From: Bolinopsis microptera
Taxonomy: Eukaryota; Ctenophora; Tentaculata; Lobata; Bolinopsidae
Assembly: GCF_026151205.1 (NCBI RefSeq)
Contig: NC_087072.1
Span: 25,385,799 to 25,449,798, forward strand
Reading direction: 5' to 3'
DNA length: 64,000 bases
The position numbers and the translations under genes were made by a program. Under the pieces are notes generated by a model, which did not search any database, had not been told where the DNA came from, and saw only the letters and a list, made by a program, of their open reading frames with translations. Shown here in pieces: positions 1 through 10,796 of the stretch (the stretch's first letter is position 1; every line of letters begins with the position of its first letter).

Positions 1-2848
1 ACTAGTAACTACTATGTACGATATTGAAACTAGTAACTACAATGTACGATATTCTAACTAGTAACTACTGTGTACGATATTCTAACTAGTAACTACTATG
101 TACGATATTCTAACTAGTAACTACTATGTACGATATTGAAACTAGTAACTACTATGTACGATATTGAAACTAGTAACTACAATGTACGATATTCTAACTA
201 GTAACTACTGTGTACGATATTCTAACTAGTAACTACTATGTACGATATTCTAACTAGTAACTACTATGTACGATATTCTAACTAGTAACTACTATGTACG
301 ATATTCTAACTAGTAAATACTGTGTACGATATTTTAACTAGTAACTACTATGTACGATATTGAAACTAGTAACTACTATGTACGATATTGAAACTAGTAA
401 CTACTATGTACGATATTCTAAATAGTAACTACTATGTACGATATTCTAAATAGTAACTACTATGTACGATATTGAAACTAGTAACTACTATGTACGATAT
501 TGAAACTAGTAACTACTATGTACGATATTTTAACTAGTAACTACTATGTACGATATTCTAAATAGTAACTACTATGTACGATATTCTAAATAGTAACTAC
601 TATGTACGATATTCTAACTAGTAAATACTGTGTACGATATTGAAACTAGTAACTACTATGTACGATATTCTAACTAGTAACTACTATGTACGATATTGAA
701 ACTATTAACTACTATGTACGATATTTTAACTAGTAACTACTATGTACGATATTTTAACTAGTAACTACTATGTACGATATTGAAACTAGTAACTACTATG
801 TACGATATTGAAACTAGTAACTACAATGTACGATATTCTAAATAGTAACTACTATGTACGATATTCTAAATAGTAACTACTATGTACGATATTTTAACTA
901 GTAACTACTATGTACGATATTCTAAATAGTAACTACTATGTACGATATTTTAACTAGTAACTACTATGTACGATATTGAAACTAGTAACTACTATGTACG
1001 ATATTCTAAATAGTAACTACTATGTACGATATTGAAAGTAGTAACTACTATGTACGATATTTTAACTAGTAACTACTATGTACGATATTCTAAATAGTAA
1101 CTACTATGTACGATATTTTAACTAGTAACTACTATGTACGATATTGAAACTAGTAACTACTATGTACGATATTCTAAATAGTAACTACTATGTACGATAT
1201 TGAAAGTAGTAACTACTATGTACGATATTTTAACTAGTAACTACTATGTACGATATTCTAAATAGTAACTTCTATGTACGATATTGAAACTAGTAACTAC
1301 TATGTACGATATTCTAACTAGTAAATACTGTGTACGATATTCTAACTAGTAACTACTGCGTACGATATTGAAACTAGTAACTACTATGTACGATATTCTA
1401 ACTAGTAAATACTGTGTACGATATTCTAACTAGTAACTACTGTGTACGATATTGAAACTAGTAACTACTATGTACGATATTCTAACTAGTAAATACTGTG
1501 TACGATATTCTAACTAGTAACTACTGCGTACGATATTCTAAATAGTAACTACTATGTACGATATTCTAACTAGTAAATACTGTGTACGATATTCTAACTA
1601 GTAACTACTGCGTACGATATTGAAACTAGTAACTACTATGTACGATATTCTAACTAGTAAATACTGTGTACGATATTCTAACTAGTAACTACTGCGTACG
1701 ATATTGAAACTAGTAACTACTATGTACGATATTCTAACTAGTAAATACTGTGTACGATATTGAAACTAGTAACTACTATGTACGATATTCTAACTAGTAA
1801 CTACTATGTACGATATTCTAAATAGTAACTACTATGTACGATATTCTAACTAGTAAATACTGTGTACGATATTCTAACTAGTAACTACTGCGTACGATAT
1901 TGAAACTAGTAACTACTATGTACGATATTCTAACTAGTAAATACTGTGTACGATATTCTAACTAGTAACTACTGCGTACGATATTGAAACTAGTAACTAC
2001 TATGTACGATATTCTAACTAGTAAATACTGTGTACGATATTGAAACTAGTAACTACTATGTACGATATTCTAACTAGTAAATACTGTGTACGATATTGAA
2101 ACTAGTAACTACTATGTACGATATTTTAACTAGTAACTACTATGTACGATATTGAAACTAGTAACTACTATGTACGATATTGAAACTAGTAACTACTATG
2201 TACGATATTCTAACTAGTAACTACTGCGTACGATATTCTAAATAGTAACTACTATGTACGATATTCTAACTAGTAACTACTATGTACGATATTCTAACTA
2301 GTAAATACTGTGTACGATATTCTAACTAGTAACTACTGTGTACGATATTGAAACTAGTAACTACTATGTACGATATTCTAACTAGTAAATACTGTGTACG
2401 ATATTCTAACTAGTAACTACTGCGTACGATATTCTAAATAGTAACTACTATGTACGATATTCTAACTAGTAAATACTGTGTACGATATTCTAACTAGTAA
2501 CTACTGCGTACGATATTCTAAATAGTAACTACTATGTACGATATTTTAACTAGTAACTACTATGTACGATATTGAAACTAGTAACTACTATGTACGATAT
2601 TCTAACTAGTAACTACTATGTACGATATTCTAACTAGTAAATACTGTGTACGATATTCTAACTAGTAACTACTGCGTACGATATTGAAACTAGTAACTAC
2701 TATGTACGATATTTTAACTAGTAACTACTATGTACGATATTCTAACTAGTAACTAATATGTACGATATTCTAAATAGTAACTGCTATGTACGATATTCTA
2801 AATAGTAACTGCTATGTACGATATTCTAACTAGTAACTGCTGTGTACG
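1..2848. repeat. 28-bp minisatellite, about 101 copies
   Basis: Head-to-tail array whose unit begins ACTAGTAACTACTATGTACG and is exactly 28 bp. The unit starting at base 1 recurs in register at base 2829, giving 101 full units and one partial unit. Variant positions (TATG/TGTG/TGCG; GAA/CTA/TTA at the unit end) are shared in blocks, which suggests local duplication of groups of units. The array runs off the left edge. It lies in the first intron of the minus-strand exon at 2852-2912, and the last partial unit contributes the splice donor. Confidence 0.97.
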
Positions 2849-2851
2849 TAC

Positions 2852-2912
2852 CATCATCAGTAGCAGCAGCTCCAGCGAAGAAGAAGAGGAGAGCTGTGAA
2901 GAAGATAACCAT
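2852..2912 (-). CDS. First coding exon (signal peptide) of an unidentified secreted protein; gene leaves the window
   Basis: On the minus strand, an ATG at 2912 opens a 61-nt exon of 20 codons plus one base. It encodes MVIFFTALLFFFAGAAATDD, a textbook signal peptide with a hydrophobic core and small residues before the likely cleavage site. The exon ends (phase 1) at a GTACGT splice donor read from 2851 to 2846. The next exon would lie beyond the left edge, across at least 2.8 kb of 28-bp repeats, so the mature protein is unknown. A phase-1 intron just after the signal peptide is also seen in the genes at 5861 and 13535, a common arrangement for modular secreted proteins. The start is the only Met upstream of the hydrophobic run. 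Confidence 0.6.
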
Positions 2913-3970
2913 CTTGATACTGCAGTCTAGGACTTGACAGTTGACTACTTCGGTTATCTAACTTTAGATAGCTTTAAAATTGTACTAAGCAGTGTCACAA
3001 ACGAAGGTAAACCGTTGGCTTGTATTGTGGCTACAAAGAGAGCATGCTCCCTCTTTCTAACCTTGTATCACGTGGTTTGCCCGGCGGAGGAAAAGTTAAT
3101 TTGTTAGGGACTAATGGCTCAACAAGCCCAGGTATAATTCCACGTGTGTAATTATAATCAATAACAACGTGCGAGGTTAGCAATCATTGCTGCCCTACAG
3201 TCATCACACAGTCGCCAGTTATCCACGCGAACATACTAAGGACTGAATATTTCAGTTATAACGGCCCATCAGCTGCTCTGGCAGCACATGACTAAATTAT
3301 CTGCGTTACTAATAATTATAGTATCTGTACATAATAAATTAATAAGATCAGGACCTGTGGCCACGTCAGTAGCCAGATGGTTTCACCTGAGATGAGACTC
3401 ACTAGAGTTTTAGCGAATGCCCTGTTTTATGTGCTCTTCAGTGTGGTTCTCAGTTCTGACTATAAGTATATACTATATATATAGAATATAGATGCATTGT
3501 GCACATTCACTCTGTGTCTGTCCTGTGCCATCTTGTTTGTTTGTTTGTTTGTTTATAGAACCCGTCCCCAATCTCGTATCGGAAAATGACTAAACTCAGT
3601 TCTGAGTGTGAATACGGGTGGTACCTGCAAGTGTGTTCATTAAGCATTTAGAGTTCTGTAAAACTGCAGTTACAATTGTACTAGAGTATTTTTAGTATTT
3701 AGTATTTACGATCGATATCAGGTCTATATCCAGGTATATGCTTCCAAAATTTTTAATCTCCAACTTCCTGCACAAAGTACTGAAATGTTTTGAAGAAAGA
3801 AAAAAAAGAAAGTGATATAAAAATAAAATCAACGATTTAATTTTATGAAGGTAAAACTAATTCCCTGGTTTCTTAAGTCAGCTTTAAGGTCGGAAAATCA
3901 AAGTATGTAGCGTCGATACCAAACCGATTATTGAGCGATCATAGCTAAAAAGTTGGTTCCTGGGATACGT
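2913..3970. other. Intergenic, no gene seen
   Basis: Upstream region of the minus-strand signal-peptide gene. No coding exon is recognisable. It holds a short TTTG microsatellite at about 3533-3558 and AT-rich sequence. No clear core promoter motif could be assigned. Confidence 0.5.
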
Positions 3971-3991
3971 AGAGTCCTCCTGATTCCTCAG

Positions 3992-4422
3992 CTAAGATGA
4001 GAAGTACGAATGAGTCGGACTTTTCGATTTACTCGTATCGTACGTACTTTTCAATTCTACTGAAAAGTTGTCCTTCTAGAAATCGATGAAAGAGTTCTAA
4101 ATCGCATGTTACGGACTAATATTGAGCGTTTTCAAAAACTTGTGTTTCTATATTCCAATCGTCGATTAACTTAAAGTTTAACTTTAAGAGTTAAACTTAA
4201 AGGAGCGGCTTGCCTGACCTAAGAATTGTGTGTTTAATTTGTTCGCGAACAGTATATTTTCTCTAACATCGGCGAACAATTATATTTTACCACGGCCCCG
4301 ATGATAATAATTCAAAAACAAAAAAATTCTATCTGAATGGCACGTCGTATGAGTCGGACTTTTCAAAGTTGCGTACAAGTACGTACTTTTCCCCCTAAAC
4401 GAGTCCGTACTTCTCATCTTAG
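3992..4422. repeat. Mosaic of inverted and direct repeats (possible foldback remnant)
   Basis: A perfect 17-bp inverted pair is seen: CTAAGATGAGAAGTACG at 3992-4008 and its reverse complement at 4406-4422. A direct duplication of about 40 bp containing ATGAGTCGGACTTTTC and GTACGTACTTTTC lies at about 4011-4053 and 4349-4391. A further inverted 11-mer (AGAGTCCTCCT) occurs at 3971 and 4639. The spacing is not symmetrical, so this may be a rearranged element and not an intact MITE. Confidence 0.4.
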
Positions 4423-4605
4423 TTCCTCAGTCTTTGAATGTGATTTTTGTTCTTGTTCAGTTCTGTCCATATTTCCTCGTGTTATGTTGAAAGTTTTGGA
4501 GTGTCATGTTGTCCTCAAATTATTTGTTTTTTTAACCGTTTTACAACATCAAATTGCGTCGTGTCTATTTGGACTTTGATAACCACTTGTACTCTTGTAG
4601 ACTGA

Positions 4606-4881
4606 GATCAGCATTTTTCAAGAAACTTTTCCTATTCTAGGAGGACTCTGAATGGACCATATCTAACAAATTATGGTTCATACGTACTACCCACAACCCT
4701 TACCACCCTCATCATCATGTCCTGTGTGATATCTATCTGCTGTTTATTGGTTTCTGGAAGGGCGGATGGGAACACCAACGGTAATAGGAGAAGGAATGTG
4801 CACGCCTCTACAACAGTCCTAATCCTTGCCATGATCTTCTGCCTGTTTAACATCCCCTTAAATTATCCTGCGATCATATGA
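4606..4881 (+). pseudogene. Rhodopsin-class GPCR fragment (TM5-loop-TM6)
   Basis: An open plus-strand stretch from the stop at 4603 to the TGA at 4879 reads like the fifth and sixth membrane segments of a class A GPCR. It has a hydrophobic run (TLTTLIIMSCVISICCLLV), a basic loop ending NRRRNVHAS, then TTVLILAMIFCLFNIPL, where the usual cytoplasmic end of TM6 and the C-x-x-P-like bend would be (here CLFNIP). No TM1-4, no TM7 and no Met-led frame were found around it. It could be one exon of a split gene, but intronless cnidarian-type GPCRs usually carry all segments in one frame, so a truncated pseudogene is more likely. Identification rests on hydropathy and loop pattern only. Confidence 0.35.
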
Positions 4882-4917
4882 AATGTGGTCAATATATAAA
4901 TAGCATATTCTACAATC

Positions 4918-5310
4918 TAGATCTATAAAACAGAGTACGAGTTACGGGGGGAAGGGGGGGGGGGGGGGGGTCACGCCATCGGCCATCTTTTTACATCTTC
5001 TCATAGTTTCCAATTGTGTTAACAAACAATTAAAGGTCAACTTGTAGTGATAAATTCTCTCCTATACAAGCTATGGTTAGAGATAATATAAACAATAGAA
5101 CGACAACATCAGCTTAACGGCTTAACGTTGAAGGACCCGATAGAGACAGAGTGCTGGAGACTAATCCACAGTGATCACTTCATCACCCCGTAATGTGTTA
5201 TATTGAACAACATACCGAGCGGACAATGTTCCAGATCTATAAAACAGAGTACGAGTTACAAGGGGGGGGGGGGGGGGGTCACGCCATCTTTTTACATCTT
5301 GCTTATACAC
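4918..5310. repeat. Direct duplication with long G-runs
   Basis: A segment of about 75 bp occurs twice, at about 4918-5000 and 5233-5306. Both copies begin ATCTATAAAACAGAGTACGA, carry an interrupted or pure run of 18 or more G, and continue GTCACGCCATC. The G-runs could form G-quadruplexes. A related string (GATAAAACGGAGTACGA) occurs at about 9328, where it lies in a short open frame. Confidence 0.6.
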
Positions 5311-5703
5311 TTACCTTCGAGATAGTAGTTGACCAACAAACTAGTGTCCCAACTTTCGAGGGGGTCCCAGCCTTAAAATAACCTCAACATACCCAACATC
5401 TCAGAATTTAAGCGCTGAACTTGTATACAAAAAACCATATATCCATATTTGGGCATACGCACCAAATTTGATAGATTTCAACCTATAAATTGGTCAAATA
5501 TCAACATTTCTATGAAAGGTAAGCCTAAACTACATATTATCTGTGAACTATAGCTCAATATCTATTAAAATGTGGATTGTGGAAACTAGTTTGTGGTCAA
5601 CTACAATCCGAAAACAAGTTTCACAACAAATTTAGGGTTAATCCCCTTAATCCCCTTGTAGAATATTGCTCAGTATGTTGTTCAATATAACACATACGGC
5701 CGT

Positions 5704-5789
5704 ATGGGGTCTCGTGGTATAGTGGATACAGTAGCCACGGCCCACGTGATTGTTAATGTACAAAGTTTGCGATTGTAATAAACAGACAT
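5704..5789 (+). other. tRNA-like fragment (degenerate), possible SINE head
   Basis: GGGGTCTCGTGGTATAGTGG resembles the 5' end and A box of a tRNA, and the bases at 5783-5789 (AGACATC) could pair with six of the seven first bases. The interior does not form a convincing anticodon arm and the B box is degenerate (GTTTGCGATT), so this is not called as a functional tRNA. Confidence 0.2.
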
Positions 5790-5860
5790 CTTTCCAAGAC
5801 GTGCTGATTGGAGCAACGGTGTTCTGATCATCAATCACATTTCTTTCTATCCAAAACATT

Positions 5861-6566
5861 ATGTTTCTTTTATTAGTGGTTGTGAGTCTCGCGTCCCTGC
5901 ATCTTGCAGCAGCAGGTAATATTTCATCTTCACAATATACTCCACCTGAGGATTCTCTCTACAAAAGAGTCTCTTTCTAGACAAATCTTTGTTCAAAAAA
6001 CTGATTTGGACAACTTTTCTAAACATTGGTCGCAACTCGAGCAATGAACCTTAATTGCTTGTAATCTAATATCAATATTAACCAATAACCAGCTCATCTT
6101 ATTCCTGCATTTCAGCAGACAACATTTTGTTGGCGACATGTGATGATCAAATGACAGTCTGGATTGACGGAAAGCAAACATACATAAGGGGCCAAGGGGT
6201 CTATGACGCTATGGGTTATATTAGGGTTAAATCATACACTCAAGTCATTGCCATCAAATGCGTTAACACAGGAAATAGTTATGGGATCATGGCCTCGCTC
6301 CAAAGAGGAGATAGATCAAGGCACATTATTGCGGCCACTGACGAGTCTTGGTCTTGCTCAAATACAGCTGATATAGGGTGGGAGAATCCAGGCTTTGTAC
6401 AAGGAGCAAACTGGAAACCAGCAACTACCCTAGCTACAATGGCCGTATGAGATCCTCCATTTATTTTGGGCCTAATAGAAAAACTATCTGGACTGATAGT
6501 GCCGCAGATACCACTGTTTACTGCCGACTACAAGGCAAGATTCCTTTTACACTGCCAGGCCTGTAA
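5861..6566 (+). CDS. Secreted protein with galactose-binding (jelly-roll) type domain; frameshift near the C-terminus
   Basis: Exon 1 (5861-5915) encodes the signal peptide MFLLLVVVSLASLHLAAA and ends at G|GTAATA. Exon 2 starts at 6116 after TTTCAG, and the phase-1 junction gives Ala. Exon 2 reads DNILLATCDDQMTVWIDGK, then a segment with VIAIKCVNTGNSYGIMASL, DESWSC and W-x-PA. This is the pattern of jelly-roll carbohydrate-binding domains (D-D-x-F-x-V-W-x-D/N-G-K, followed by a V-I-A-V-x-x-x-N strand). Its own frame ends at a TGA at 6448-6450. The expected family ending (YNGRM ... TIWTDSAADTTVYCRL ... LPGL) is in another frame and stops with TAA at 6564-6566. One missing base near 6431 would explain this, either as a real mutation or an assembly error. 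The 3' end lies inside the first unit of the 84-bp array that follows. Confidence 0.6.
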
Positions 6567-7404
6567 ACTATCTGGACTGATAGTGCCGCAGATACCACTG
6601 TTTACTGCCGACTACAAGGCAAGATTCCTTTTACACTGCCAGGCCTGTAAACTATCTGGACGGATAGTGCCGCAGATACCACTGTTTACTGCCGACTACA
6701 AGGCAAGATTCCTTTTACACTGCCAGGCCTGTAAACTATCTGGACTGATAGTGCCGCAGATACCACTGTTTACTGCCGACTACAAGGCAAGATTCCTTTT
6801 ACACTGCCAGGCCTGTAAACTATCTGGACTGATAGTGCCGCAGATACCACTGTTTACTGCCGACTACAAGGCAAGATTCCTTTTACACTGCCAGGCCTGT
6901 AAACTATCTGGACTGATAGTGCCGCAGATACCACTGTTTACTGCCGACTACAAGGCAAGATTCCTTTTACACTGCCAGGCCTGTAAACTATCTGGACGGA
7001 TAGTGCCGCAGATACCACTGTTTACTGCCGACTACAAGGCAAGATTCCTTTTACACTGCCAGGCCTGTAAACTATCTGGACTGATAGTGCCGCAGATACC
7101 ACTGTTTACTGCCGACTACAAGGCAAGATTCCTTTTACACTGCCAGGCCTGTAAACTATCTGGACTGATAGTGCCGCAGATACCACTGTTTACTGCCGAC
7201 TACAAGGCAAGATTCCTTTTACACTGCCAGGCCTGTAAACTATCTGGACGGATAGTGCCGCAGATACCACTGTTTACTGCCGACTACAAGGCAAGATTCC
7301 TTTTACACTGCCAGGCTTGTAAACTATCTGGACTGATAGTGCCGCAGATACCACTGTTTACTGCCGACTACAAGGCAAGATTCCTTTTACACTGCCAGGC
7401 TTGT
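6481..7404 (+). repeat. 84-bp tandem array, 11 copies, derived from the terminal exon of the jelly-roll gene
   Basis: Eleven units of exactly 84 bp, starting AAACTATCTGGACTGATAGT at 6481 and again every 84 bases to 7321. The first unit is the coding 3' end of the gene (TIWTDS...LPGL-stop). Units differ at very few positions: GGACTG versus GGACGG in units 3, 7 and 10, and GCCTG versus GCTTG in the last two. This indicates very recent amplification. In the gene's own frame each unit ends in TAA. In another frame all units are open, which creates a misleading long reading frame (6466-7518). Confidence 0.97.
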
Positions 7405-9317
7405 AAACTGAGAACAGGAGAACATTACGTAGGAGTGCTGATAGGACAACATGACGTACTACTACTACCAGTGCTGATAGGACCCTCACAACAATGGAAA
7501 TGGAATGTGAACTATTAGACGGAGCAGACAACATTAGAAATATTACAAATATTACAAAATATTATAAAATATTACAAATATGTAGTAAAATCCCAATTTA
7601 CCGCAGTTTAAAACAGTTTAAACAGTCCCGGTAAAGGAAGGAGGTGTTTTTCTTTGTGTAAATACGAAGCTCAGCGGCTGTTTAGTGTTTAAACTTGAAT
7701 AGATGGTTTTTTTAGTGTAGTATTTGTCAGTCACGTGACACAGTTTTTTTCGTAAATTCAACTTCAAGATAAAAGTGTATTATTTGTCGTGTTTTCCAAT
7801 GGTTTTAAACTAATTACAGCACTACAAATCTTGTCAAATCTATTACATTAATGAGTCCTAACTCTCCTCGCGTTATAAGATTACGTTTCTCTTGTCTCAT
7901 ATATATTATAATAATAAAAAATAAAACTCGAAAAATGTTTGCAGTGAACATGTTTTGTCAAACTTTATCTTCACAAAAAGAGATATATATTATATATCCT
8001 TAGTGATCATTTAAATCATTAAAAACCTTCTTTTGTCGATATTTTCTTCAGAAAAAGAAATAATAAAAATAACTTTAAATAAATATCTAAAATCACTGAC
8101 CAGTGTAATTCCTCATGTAGATAAGCTGATCAGAGAAGATTTTTTCCATCGACTTCTTTTTTCTTAAAAAAGCATAAGATGGTTAGAAGTGGTAGTATTT
8201 GAGGGTGGGTAGGGTAGGTAGGTAGGTTTTTCGTGGTGTCACAAAGCAAAACATGCATTACCCTCCGCATACATGTGCTCCTTCATAAATGTACACACAG
8301 CGTAAAAAGTGGATTTTGGTAATGCTGCGCCTTACGTTCAAGCCAGGTTCAAGGGATGTAACTTTGAACTTCAATCGATCATAATTGCAATGAATTCAGT
8401 ATTTCATTATTATCATAGCTACAGAATGCGAAACAATTTCGAAAACAGTTGCCAGCTGCAATTACAAAGACGAAATTTAAAAAGCAAACTGATCGCAATC
8501 AAATCCAACATTTTTACCATTTTCTTGACTATCACTAACTCTAAGTAGTAAGTACAGAACATAAAACTAGATTTTGAGAATAACAAAAAATATGTCCGAA
8601 GAACGTAGCCATCATCGAAAACCGATAAAATCACTTTACAATTGTAGAATTGTGCACTTAAAATGACGCAAATCGCTGCTCAGCGGTGCGCAATAAGCGC
8701 ATGGCTGGCGAATCAAACTTTCATTTTCAACGAAAGCAAACAGAACAGAACGCAACTAAATTGTCCGATTATATGCGCGTGAATTTCCTTTAAAAACTGT
8801 ATGCGTCGCATTACGTGACATTCCATATATGGTCATGCGAATCGAAATCAGGACGGGTATAAGATTTAGTTAGTAATGTGAACGTAGTCATACTGCAAAT
8901 TAATCGCGATGCATATATTATATTCGAACGAATTTTGCTAAGTATTATGATATAGAATTGTAATTATAGGACTTATAAAGACAGTTAATGGAAATTTAGC
9001 GTCCGCCTATAGCCTAACGGGCGCAATTCTTGTTGTATTTAATTTTCTCAAATATTGGGTTTCATTTTTATAAAATAAGGAAAAGAAAAAAATCGGTTTT
9101 CGGTAAAATTCCCATATTTTCTTTCCCAAATCATTTAGGTCACCGGAATTACGTCGAACATAAATAATAAATATTTCTCGTAAGGTAGATGGTTACTCCT
9201 TCCTGAATTAAATATAGTCTACAGATGTTTGAAACCGTTCCGATGTATCGGGAGCACCCTGTACATAGTGAAGGTATGTATGTATAACTAACATCATAAG
9301 CTATTATATCCAGGTTG
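7405..9317. other. Non-coding AT-rich region
   Basis: No convincing exon on either strand. It holds a short degenerate palindromic block at about 7575-7640 (TTTACCGCAG ... CCCGGTAAAGG) and a GGTAGG microsatellite at about 8208-8226. A similar CGGTAAATCAGGG motif recurs at about 19305-19360. Confidence 0.5.
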
Positions 9318-9482
9318 ATGCAAATCGATAAAACGGAGTACGACGGAGACTTGAAGTCCTCTATTATCGATCAGCGTGCCTTAAGGAATCTCTTAAAATT
9401 CAAAGCCGAACCGCATGGAGAACGGCACTATACACCTATACACATTGATCCCAGTTCATTTTGTAACGGAGTTTTATATTAA
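9318..9482 (+). other. Short open frame, 54 codons, unrecognised
   Basis: An ATG at 9318 opens a 54-residue frame beginning MQIDKTEYDGDLKSSIIDQR and ending at TAA 9480. Its start resembles MFQIYKTEYEL, read near 5226 in the G-run duplication. The two are therefore probably copies of one dispersed coding remnant, likely of an element. No family was recognised. Confidence 0.25.
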
Positions 9483-10796
9483 CAGGAAACGATGTAACAG
9501 AGTCGATATATTTTAATGTTGCCATGGGGTGGCAAGTCCCCATACATCGTGGTCCGGTAGTTTCATTGCGTCCTAATATAAGACTGCTAATTGGTAACAT
9601 CCCCGATTTTGATCATAAAGAATACTACTTAACATGTGCATTGTGCACGTTCGAGAACTTATAATAAACATATTATGGCTAGCAAGAACTACTGTCTTGA
9701 ACACACTAAACCGCTATTCGCTATTATGAATCCGGAGAATCTGCACATGTATCATACATTCAAGTTCTGCCCTAAAAATGAGAAACTTCTTCTGATCCCA
9801 TTACTGAGATTAGATATGATCCCAACAGAACTTTCTGTACACCTTCACTAAAATTTGGAATGATCTCATCCCTAATAGCAATGTATAGTATAAGTATATA
9901 ACTATTACTATCAGTAAGGCTCAAAAATGCTATTGTCAAAGCCTATTTTGAGAATGACTCAAATCCGTTTGTCACCAAAAAGTACCTTTAACTTACCCAA
10001 AAACATAGTTTTCGGGTATTTTACTTTTTCGGTGGGGGGGGGGGGGCGCCAACAGGCAACTTTACGCCACTGGTGGGCTTTGGGCCGGTGGTATCGGTGG
10101 GATTAAATTAATCCCACTGGGAAACATGAATGAAAAATCACGCTTATAAAGCAATGAACTAGCATGTACCAGAATAAAGACCATTTGTATAAATGATGGG
10201 TCCCCATATCCAATTTCAAACTAGCATCATTGTTGGTGAAGTTTTACTGGAGGAAAGGCGCATGTTTAAAGATATTGTTTGTTAACGATTAACAAGTTGA
10301 GATCCTTTTAGGGTGACATCTAAAGTAAATTGATGTGTAAACCATAAAGATTGGTATAACTGTATAAGATATAAGATTAACACAAAGAATCGCTTCATAA
10401 AGTTAAATCTCGAAATTATCTTCGAAATTGATCAACATCAGCATATATTAGTTAGTTCCAATGTTACTGAGGATATAAATTATAAATAAGTTGCAATATG
10501 CGCCTCAACATAATTATCATTTCCCGAGACATATCTGAATGTTAAACAGGGGGCGCAAAACTGTTTTACGGAAATCTTACTTGATAAAATCAAGTTGTAA
10601 TCAGTTGCAACAAGAACAAGTAATCTGTTTGTAGTGATACTTTTCCAGAAACTTTACTATCTGCCATGCTTATAAGTTATTAATATCACTAATCAGTGAT
10701 TAGAAAAACATTGGTCAATCATTGGACTTCATGGATTTGGATGCTGTTCAGTTTATGATGAGTCAATTCCGCTTCAGCTCAATCTGATTCTTTCCC
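9483..10796. other. Intergenic, no gene seen
   Basis: AT-rich sequence downstream of the TSP1-protein gene. It includes a run of G at about 10036-10047 followed by GCGCC. No exon with flanking splice signals could be supported. Confidence 0.5.

Noticed and set aside
1-2848. CRISPR array
   Set aside because: Units are contiguous and alike, with no unique spacers; the context is eukaryotic.
4337-4579. 80-codon frame starting MARRMSRTF
   Set aside because: No family resemblance, and it overlaps a mosaic repeat.
5119-5195. THAP-domain remnant (CWRLIHSDHFITP)
   Set aside because: Only a dozen residues resemble the THAP HF motif and the paired cysteine is missing.
5704-5789. Functional tRNA gene
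   Set aside because: A-box-like start and partial acceptor pairing, but no credible anticodon arm or B box.
6466-7518. 350-codon open frame with 28-residue repeats
   Set aside because: It is an out-of-frame reading of the 84-bp array; the true gene frame ends in TAA in the first unit.
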